From positions 1-64,000 of the forward strand of contig NZ_AUZM01000027.1 of NCBI RefSeq assembly GCF_000478195.2: a DNA stretch of 64,000 nucleotides, in the 5' to 3' direction. This DNA comes from Lyngbya aestuarii BL J. GTDB lineage: Bacteria; Cyanobacteriota; Cyanobacteriia; Cyanobacteriales; Microcoleaceae. How positions within the stretch are numbered: position 1 is the stretch's first letter; each line of letters opens with the position of its first letter. The notes below the pieces were generated by a model. That model saw only the letters and a list, made by a program, of their open reading frames with translations, was not told the origin of the DNA and did not search any database. The position numbers were made by a program, and so were the translations under genes. Shown here piece by piece: positions 53,599-61,500 of the stretch.

Positions 53599-54180
53599 TT
53601 AAAACTCACCAGATAGGTTAAATCCTCCCAAGATAATCAGTAATAATCCGGCTATTAATCCTAATTCAATTCCCAGAGGTTTTTGATTGAACTGTTTCCC
53701 AAACCAGTAACCTCCGCCAATCGTCAGTAAACTCGAACCAAAACTAAAAAAACTGGTTAAACCGACATTAAATTCAGCAATACCTGCTCCGACACCTGTT
53801 CCTAAATTGGTAATTGTTAAACCTAATCCTAATAAAATTGCAGTTCTTAAACTTAGTCTATTGATAGAATTTTGAGAGGTAAATTCTTCAGTTTCACTTG
53901 AGTCTGAGATGAGGGTTTGCCAAATGCTGAGAATACCAATAACAATCAGAATTAAGCTTCCTAAATAACCCGCTAAACTATTCGGTAGATAGTGACGAAT
54001 TTGATCCCCAAGATGAATCGAAATCCAGGTGCTTAACCCTGAAAGAATCGCAATCACAAAGTTAGCAGAAGTGGGAATAATCCAATTTCGGAGTCCGTAA
54101 CTCATCCCGACTGTTAAATTATCAAGATTGGTCGAAAGCGACAAAACAATTGAACTCAAAACAGACTCAAGCAAATTCAT
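53599..54180 (-). CDS. MntP/YtaF-like membrane protein
   Basis: A 193-residue polytopic membrane protein with about six helices in two repeated halves. The first helix contains LSTNLDNLTVGMSYG and the fourth LGLTITNLGTGVGAG, the paired Asn/Asp-bearing motifs of the MntP manganese exporter/YtaF sporulation family. YtaF-type versions in cyanobacteria are of unknown substrate; manganese or another divalent cation is plausible. It follows the FecR-domain gene on the same strand after 21 bases and may be co-transcribed. Confidence 0.75.
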   Translation of the reverse strand: MNLLESVLSSIVLSLSTNLDNLTVGMSYGLRNWIIPTSANFVIAILSGLSTWISIHLGDQIRHYLPNSLAGYLGSLILIVIGILSIWQTLISDSSETEEFTSQNSINRLSLRTAILLGLGLTITNLGTGVGAGIAEFNVGLTSFFSFGSSLLTIGGGYWFGKQFNQKPLGIELGLIAGLLLIILGGFNLSGEF

Positions 54181-54201
54181 GTTTTAAAGGGTTAATTCAA
54201 C

Positions 54202-54969
54202 TTAGAAAGGAGAACCAGGAATCGAAGGTCTAGGAATGGATGGCACCGGAGGAGAAGGAACATTAGGAGTCGGAACTCCATTGGCTGCACAACTAAAACC
54301 AGACGGAACAATTCGCTGACAGATTGATTGTAATGCACCTTCTGGTGTAATGGGAATATTAAAGCCCGAAAAGAGTTCTCCGGTTAAAATTAAAGCCAAT
54401 TCTTCAGGGGTAATATCTTGGATTTGTCCGAGTACACCGGGTAAAACGCCAATTTTTTGACCTTCCCTGAGAATAATCGGAACGGCACCTGTTTCTTGAG
54501 AAGTGACTTCAACTTCTCCTTCTAATACTTTAATATTTCCGGTACCATCTTCGTCCGTTTCCATAATATAAAGTGTACCTTTTACCCCAACAGAAAATCC
54601 TCCAATACAACCATTTGCCGGCCCACTAACGACCACTTGACCTTGTTGAATATCAACACATTGACCGACAGTAACCTGAGAGTTTGTTCCAATCCGTCCT
54701 GCTGCGCCGTTATTAAATTCTATGCTCGCACGGGATTCTTGAGTCCGAATAAGCTGTCCCAAATCGGCTCGGTCTTCGACTTTTGCTTGCTGTTCTTCGA
54801 TGAAGACTTCTTCTCCATCTAAAATTTCTTGAACAGTCGCCAAATCAATTTGAGCAAAAGCGGGAATATTAAACAGTCCAAACCCGACAGCAAAAAACAA
54901 ACCATACAGCAGACTCAAGATGGTTTTCTGGTAACGATGGTGAGAGAAAGTTAAGTTTAATGGCATCAT
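54202..54969 (-). CDS. FecR-domain periplasmic protein
   Basis: A 255-residue exported protein with signal peptide (about 1-40, ending PAFAQ), a FecR domain (about 65-190; LGQLIRTQESRASIEFNNGA, GTNSQVTVG, VKGTLYIMETDEDG, NIKVLEGEVEVTS), and a Pro/Ser-rich C-terminal tail. FecR domains sense envelope signals or act as structural modules. It is divergent from the TPR-CHAT gene, 101 bases apart; FecR-domain genes beside CHAT genes are a frequent pairing in cyanobacteria. Two Cys (near 113 and 122, CVDIQQ...NGC) could form a disulphide. Confidence 0.8.
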   Translation of the reverse strand: MMPLNLTFSHHRYQKTILSLLYGLFFAVGFGLFNIPAFAQIDLATVQEILDGEEVFIEEQQAKVEDRADLGQLIRTQESRASIEFNNGAAGRIGTNSQVTVGQCVDIQQGQVVVSGPANGCIGGFSVGVKGTLYIMETDEDGTGNIKVLEGEVEVTSQETGAVPIILREGQKIGVLPGVLGQIQDITPEELALILTGELFSGFNIPITPEGALQSICQRIVPSGFSCAANGVPTPNVPSPPVPSIPRPSIPGSPF

Positions 54970-55070
54970 CTGATTTAGCGGTTAAAATTAAAAAAGAGGA
55001 CTAGAAAGTGTACATCAAAGATTGAGGCGAACTCCTCAAGATTGGTATAAAAACTATTTTAAGATAAACG

Positions 55071-57851
55071 ATGACCTGCGAACAAAAACAAAACAAAATC
55101 TTGAATAAGTGGTTTTACCGAATACTTCAAGTTACTTTTATACTGGGTGTTCTGTTATCAGGAAAGACTGCGCCTGTCGCCTCAAGTGAGTCAGTCAACC
55201 CCTCTAACCTCTTGGATAGGGCGTTGAGGGAAGAAATGATACTTGCAGTTAATTCTAATAATCCGGCACAACAAGCCCTGAAAGCTGGCTTAAATCACTA
55301 TCGTCAGGGAACAAGTGCCGCTTTATATCAAGCGATTGAACAGTTAGAAATTGCTTTAAAACTGTGGCGAGAACAAGATGATTTTACTCAAGCCGCAACA
55401 ACTTTACAATTTTTAGGTTTAATTCATTCTGACTTAGGAGAATATCAAGCCGCTTTAAATTATTATCGTCAGGTTTTACAGTTACTCCCTGAATTGTCTC
55501 AACCGGAGTATTGGGAAGCGCCGATTTTAGAGCTTTCTGCTGAGGTTTATTTCAGATGGGGCGAATATCAAAAAGCCTTAGAAGCCTATGAAAAAGCTTA
55601 CATTCTTCGTCAACAAATTGGCTTAGAATCGGCAGAAGCAGCCACGTTAAATAGTATCGGTTTGGTGTATTATGATTTGGGAGAATTCAATCTGGCGTTA
55701 AACTATTATCAACAGGCGCAGTCGCTCTTACAACGTTCCGAAAGTTCTGCTGATTTAAAAACAACAGCTTTAATTTTAAATAATATTGGTCAGGTTTATT
55801 CTGAACAAGGAGATTTAGAAAAAGCCAAAGAAACCTACGAGCAAGCGTTGAATTATTGGAGAGCATTACCGAGCCAATCTGATATCAGAAATATTCGCGG
55901 TAAAGCAGCTACTTTAAATAATCAGGGTTATATTTATGCTCAATCTAATCAACTTAAAATCGCCCAACAAACTTACAATCAAGCCTTACCCCTCTGGCAA
56001 AAAATCGGAGACCACACCCGAGAAGCCAGCACGTTAAATAATCTGTGTTATGTGGATTTTAAACAGGGAAATTTAGCCCAAGCTTTAGAAATTTGTACTC
56101 AATCTTTACAAATTAGACAAACGGTAGGAGACAGAACTAAAGAACCCCTTAGTCTTTACTACATTGCTCAAATCCAACGAGAACAAGGTCAGTTAGAAGC
56201 CGCAGTTAAAACCATAGAAACGGCATTAGAAATTATTGAAGATTTGCGAACACAAGTTGAACGCCAAGATTTAAGAACCTCCTTTTTTGCCTCTAAACAG
56301 GAGTATTATGAATTTTATATTGACTTGTTAATGCAGCTTCATAAACAAAGTCCTGAAAAGGGTTATGATGGGTTAGCTTTACAAGCCAGTGAACGCGCCA
56401 GGGCGAGAAGTTTATTAGAAATATTAGCTGAGTCTGGGGGAGAAATTACCTCGGGAATTAACCCCAAATTATTAGAAGAAAAGAAACAACTGCAACAACA
56501 ACTCAGCGTCTTAGAACAGTTGCGAGTTCGCTTACTCAGCGGCGAACATACAGAAGAACAAAGAAAAACAATTAATACAGAAATTGATGATTTACTCCAA
56601 AAATATCGCACTTTATTAACTGAAATTCGCGCCACCAGTTCCAATTACGCCGCATTAACTCAACCCCAACCCTTAACCTTAACTGAAATTCAACAACAAA
56701 TTCTCGACTCCGAAACCGTTTTATTAGAATATTCCCTCGGAGAAAACCGCAGTTATTTATGGGTGGTAACGCCCAATTATATAGAAAGTTATGAACTCCC
56801 CGGACGGGAAGAAATCGAAACAAAAGTCACCGCATTTCGAGATTCTTTTTTACTTCCAACTCAACGAATTCGCCGAACACTTGCAGAAGATGCTGGACAA
56901 AAATTAGCCAGTACAATCTTACCAAAATTAGAAAACCTCAATCAAAAACGGTTATTAATTGTCGCCGATGGAGTCTTACAATATGTACCGTTTAACGCCT
57001 TACCAACCCCTGGAAGCTTAATTCTAGAAACTGACTGGACACCGTTAATTGTTAAACATGAAATTGTTACGATTCCTTCTGCTTCGACTTTAGCTGTTTT
57101 ACGTGAAGAATTTAAGGCTAGAAGTCCTGCGCCTAAAGCCTTAGCTATACTCGCTGATCCAGTTTTTAGCTATCAAGATGATCGAGTCAGAAATGTAGTT
57201 CCAGAAAAGATCAAACCGTTACCCCCAGAGTTGGAACGTTCGGCACGAGAATCAGGAGTTTTGTTTGATCGTTTACCCTTTACAGAGAAAGAAGCAGAAC
57301 GAATTTTAGACTTGATTTCAACCGATAATACAATCAAACAATTTGGCTTTTCAGCCCGCCGAGAATTTGTCACCGGACAACAAATGAGTCAATATCGAAT
57401 ACTGCATTTTGCAACACACGGTTTACTCAACAGCGAAACCCCAGAACTTTCGGGTTTAGTGTTATCTTTAGTGGATGAAGCAGGTGAACCGTTAAATGGT
57501 TTTTTGCGTTTATATGATATTTTTAACCTTAATTTATCGGCGGAATTAGCCGTTTTAAGTGCTTGTGAAACGGGACTCGGAGAAAATATTAAAGGCGAAG
57601 GATTAGTTGGTTTAACGCGGGGATTTATGTATGCAGGAGCGCCCCGAGTTGTGGTCAGTTTGTGGAAAGTGGATGATCAAGCTACTTCAGAATTAATGGT
57701 GAAATTTTATCAACGAATGCTACAACAAAATCTATCCCCCGTTGCCGCTTTACGAGTCGCTCAAATTGATATGTGGCAACAAAATAAATGGTCATCACCC
57801 TATTTTTGGGCGGCGTTTACGCTACAAGGAGAATGGCAACAGCCCGAATAA
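55071..57851 (+). CDS. TPR-CHAT caspase-like protein
   Basis: A 926-residue protein: a hydrophobic N-terminal export signal (about 14-38), about eight tetratricopeptide repeats (about 60-400, with SIGLVYYDLGEFNLALNYYQ), a coiled coil (about 470-530), and a C-terminal CHAT domain (about 620-926) with His783 in HFATHG and Cys832 in LSACETG, the caspase-type dyad. CHAT proteins are peptidases of clan CD, often with TPR sensing parts. The FecR-domain gene is divergent upstream and a giant DUF4347 protein follows in the same direction. Substrate unknown; the neighbouring giant is a candidate. Confidence 0.9.
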   Translation: MTCEQKQNKILNKWFYRILQVTFILGVLLSGKTAPVASSESVNPSNLLDRALREEMILAVNSNNPAQQALKAGLNHYRQGTSAALYQAIEQLEIALKLWREQDDFTQAATTLQFLGLIHSDLGEYQAALNYYRQVLQLLPELSQPEYWEAPILELSAEVYFRWGEYQKALEAYEKAYILRQQIGLESAEAATLNSIGLVYYDLGEFNLALNYYQQAQSLLQRSESSADLKTTALILNNIGQVYSEQGDLEKAKETYEQALNYWRALPSQSDIRNIRGKAATLNNQGYIYAQSNQLKIAQQTYNQALPLWQKIGDHTREASTLNNLCYVDFKQGNLAQALEICTQSLQIRQTVGDRTKEPLSLYYIAQIQREQGQLEAAVKTIETALEIIEDLRTQVERQDLRTSFFASKQEYYEFYIDLLMQLHKQSPEKGYDGLALQASERARARSLLEILAESGGEITSGINPKLLEEKKQLQQQLSVLEQLRVRLLSGEHTEEQRKTINTEIDDLLQKYRTLLTEIRATSSNYAALTQPQPLTLTEIQQQILDSETVLLEYSLGENRSYLWVVTPNYIESYELPGREEIETKVTAFRDSFLLPTQRIRRTLAEDAGQKLASTILPKLENLNQKRLLIVADGVLQYVPFNALPTPGSLILETDWTPLIVKHEIVTIPSASTLAVLREEFKARSPAPKALAILADPVFSYQDDRVRNVVPEKIKPLPPELERSARESGVLFDRLPFTEKEAERILDLISTDNTIKQFGFSARREFVTGQQMSQYRILHFATHGLLNSETPELSGLVLSLVDEAGEPLNGFLRLYDIFNLNLSAELAVLSACETGLGENIKGEGLVGLTRGFMYAGAPRVVVSLWKVDDQATSELMVKFYQRMLQQNLSPVAALRVAQIDMWQQNKWSSPYFWAAFTLQGEWQQPE

Positions 57852-58124
57852 ACCCCAATTAAACTTTTAATTTTATTGATAGTTATTGATAGCGATCGCT
57901 CTATCTCCGTAAATTTACTGAGTGATCAGTTTATAGAGATACAAGCTAAATTCTGTAATTCTACTGTGGACTTTGTTTGAGAGGTTGCTGTATAACTGAA
58001 ATAGAGCGAAAGATTCTATTGAAAGGAAGATGACAACTTCCTGATACATCTATAGTAAGACAGGCGTCTGAAACGATGTGTAGAGTTGCTCATTACGAAG
58101 CTGTACGAAGCTATGACGAATCCT

Positions 58125-58159
58125 CAAATGTCTGGAGTTGGCTTTAGCCCACACATTTG
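58125..58159 (+). other. Hairpin in leader region
   Basis: CAAATGT pairs with ACATTTG over a 21-base interior that itself contains GGC-TTTA-GCC. A single structured element in an otherwise AT-rich leader; not followed by a T run. Confidence 0.4.
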
Positions 58160-58276
58160 AATTTCCTCAGACTAGCATCTGATTTTGATTTGATCAGATT
58201 CAAATTAACCTCTTTAACTTCTTCAGGAATTATCTGAAAGAAGTCAAACTTTAGTCTGCCTAAAATTTAATTCTCT

Positions 58277-58450
58277 ATGAAAAAACCAATAGTTTTACTT
58301 GCATTAATTTTCCGAAAAATAGACAGTTTTCAAAGTTTTAAGAAATGGAGTTATCAAGCCCAATGCTTCCATCAACCGACGCTAATTCTATCTCTAAAAG
58401 AGTATCTGTCTTACAGATATATCAAGGAAGCTTTACAAGAAAACTCCTAG
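58277..58450 (+). CDS. Possible small protein, 57 residues
   Basis: An intact frame starting MKKPIVLLALIFRKIDSF and ending KEALQENS. It has a short hydrophobic N-terminus but no convincing signal peptide, no clear ribosome-binding site and no recognised family. It lies 107 bases before the giant gene on the same strand and is followed by eight T. It could be a leader peptide or chance. Confidence 0.2.
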   Translation: MKKPIVLLALIFRKIDSFQSFKKWSYQAQCFHQPTLILSLKEYLSYRYIKEALQENS

Positions 58451-58557
58451 TTTTTTTTGCAGATTACTCCTGAAACTTAGCCACGATCATTCTTGGTCAG
58501 TGATTTCCGAAACTTCTCAAAACTTCTCATTCTTTCTTTTAAACAGGAATACTATCC

Positions 58558-61500
58558 ATGTCTCAAGCGACCATTTCTAACTCTGTATCTTTCCACTCTA
58601 CGCAAACGATTCAATCATCCTCAAGAGTTCTGAAATCCTCGAAAACCCTTGTTTTTATCGATGCGAATGTAGATGACTCCGAATACCTCGCCCAAGGGGT
58701 AAAACCGGGAATAGAAGTTCATATTTTAGATGCTCATCGAGACGGTATCGAACAAATAACCGCCCATTTATTTACCCGTCCCCATCTCGAAGCCATTCAT
58801 ATTGTTTCTCACGGTTCACCGGGATGTTTGTACTTAGGGAATAGTCAACTTAACCTCGATACTCTCAAACGCTACGCCAACTTATTACAAACTTGGTTTG
58901 CCCCCCTTACCCCCCAAGTTTGGGGGAAACCGTCACTTCTACTCTACGGTTGTAACGTTGCGGCAGGGGATGCAGGCGAAGAGTTTGTCACACAGTTGGC
59001 ACAGTTGACCGAAGCAGAGGTTTACGCATCGAATGCCGTTGTCGGTTCGTCCGAGCGGGGCGGAAGTTGGAAACTTCGCATGGTAGGAAATGATGAAGAT
59101 CGGCATCCTATAGATGTATTTACTCTAGCAACAATTGCTTCTTATACCGGGCTTTTTGTAACCATCAACCCGACAGGTGGCACAGACAGTACAAACGGCA
59201 TTCAGATTCAAATCGAGCCTGACGGAAACTTTTACATCCTCAAAGACAACACGAGGCAAACATTTTCTTTTGGGAACTCTGACACTGTTCTATCAGTGGG
59301 GACAACTACTTATGGGGAGGGTTACTATAACCAGAGTTGGGTGAGTCTTGGGCAGTCTGCTGTTACGGGATCAGGAACTTCGAGCGATCCCTATCAAGTC
59401 GTTACAAGCTTGTTAGCTGATGTGGATTCCAATGGTACTTACGATCCGGCAATAGACTTTAAGCTCGATTGGACAATATCTTATGTAAATTTTGAGGATT
59501 ATTATGCTCAGGATTTCACGGTCGTAGCTCCTGTAACAAACACTCAGCCCGTTAAGTTGGCACAGGCTTTTGATAGTTATCTTGGAGGTTCAGATAGGGG
59601 CCCTGCCTATGGACTGGATGCAAATGGAACAGCCATAACTGGTACTGCTGATAACCCCAAATTTATCGGCGTGAGTCGAAATCTGGGACTGTCTAATGAA
59701 ATCGTGATGGGTTACATTGAGGATAATGCCGAGTTCAGTCGATGGTACTCAGGAGGATTTAGTAACCCCTATAGTCAGTTAAATAGTGGTGGAAACCTGA
59801 CAACTACCTACGACACTAATGCTAGTACAGATAATGGCATTGCCGTTCAGTATGACCTCGGCACTCTGACTGGGACAACAACAATTTCTAACTTTCTGGC
59901 GTTTTCCACAGAAGCTGTCAATACTGTTATTGACCAACCTCCCATCCTTAGCATAACTGATACCAGTGACTACGGTGGCACTCCAGTTGTGGTCGCACCC
60001 AACTTAACCGTCACTGACTCCGATGGAGGCGATCTTGAGGGTGCTACCGTCATTATCACAGATCAATTAAACGGTACTGCCGAAAGTTTAGGTATTGCAG
60101 GGCAAACTGGAACCAGTGGTACCGTTGAAGGACTAGCCTGGAACTACGATGCAAACACAGGTGTAATGACCTTGACGGGTACTGCTGATATAGCAACCTA
60201 CCAAGCCGCTTTACGTCAAGTCACTTATTCCAATAGCAGCGCCACACCGGACACCACTCCTCGTTCAGTTGAATTTGCTCTAGGAACCAACCTGGCCAAC
60301 TCTGATAACGGTCACTTCTACGAGTTTGTTACAGATCCAGGCATTAGCTGGACTGACGCTCGTGATGCGGCTGAGGCTCGCTCCTATTTTGGCTTAAAAG
60401 GCTACTTAACTACCGTTACTTCATCGGCAGAAAATGATTTCATCTCAGGTAAACTTGCAGGTGAAGGCTGGATGGGATCGAGCGATGCGACAACAGAGGG
60501 AGATTGGCGTTGGGTAACTGGCCCAGAAGCAGGCACTCAATTCTGGTCAGGAGTAAGTACGGGTTCTCCTGTTGGTGGTGAGTATAATAATTGGGCAACA
60601 AGTGAGCCGAATGATTTTCCTGATGCCGGTGGTGAAGACTATGGCCATTTTCTTAATGATGGTAAGTGGAACGACTATCCTCTATCGCTATCTAATATTG
60701 AAGGCTACGTTGTAGAGTATGGTGGAATGCCAGATGATCCCACCCTGCAAATTACAGGAACGGCAACAGTTAATTTTGTTCCCCAAGTCCAGTTTTCTGG
60801 GCTATCGTTCTCATCTGTTGAAAATGTGGGTACAAGCAGTGCTGTTACCCTGACTCGCTCGGGAGATACCAGTAGTCCATCAACGGTTACTGTATCTGTT
60901 GCGGCAGGTGGCACGGCAACTAACGGCACAGATTACAACAGTAGCAGTTTCCCGCTTACTATTAACTTTGCTGCGGGCGAAACTAGCAAAACCGTTGATA
61001 TTCCTATTGTTGACGACGGCACAATTGAAGGCAATGAAACCATCAATTTGAGTGTTGCAGCCGGCACCAACGCCGTTCTCGGAGCGCAAACAACAACCAC
61101 CTTAACTATTACTGATGATGATCATGCTCCTACCTTTACCTCTGGAGCAACCGCTAGCGTTCCTGAAAACACAACAACTCCAGTTACGACAGTTACAGCT
61201 ACCGATGCAGATGGTGACACTCCCACCTACTCCATCACTGGCGGGGCAGATGCAGCACTGTTTAGTCTAGATGCTAATTCTGGAGTCCTCACATTCAACA
61301 GCACTCCCGACTTTGACGCTCCTGCGGATGCAGATGATAACAACATTTATGAGTTGGAAGTCACCGCAAACGACGGCAACGGCAACACTGCGGTTCAAAC
61401 CCTACAAGTGAACGTTACCAACGTTAACGAAGCCCCAAGCTTTACTACTGCTGCTCCCACTTCTGGTACTCAAGACCAAGTTTACACTTACGAGATCGAT

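Larger units (their letters stand above)
57852..58557. other. Long leader region before giant DUF4347 gene
   Basis: 706 bases. Contains a HIP1 site near 57890, a hairpin with CAAATGT/ACATTTG arms and a GGC/GCC inner stem (58125-58159), and a 57-codon frame (58277-58450) with a following run of eight T. The region may hold the promoter and a long untranslated leader for the giant gene. Confidence 0.5.

Noticed and set aside
57891-57898. GCGATCGC octamer as a regulatory site
   Set aside because: It is the HIP1 repeat found throughout cyanobacterial genomes, seen many times in this window inside and outside genes.
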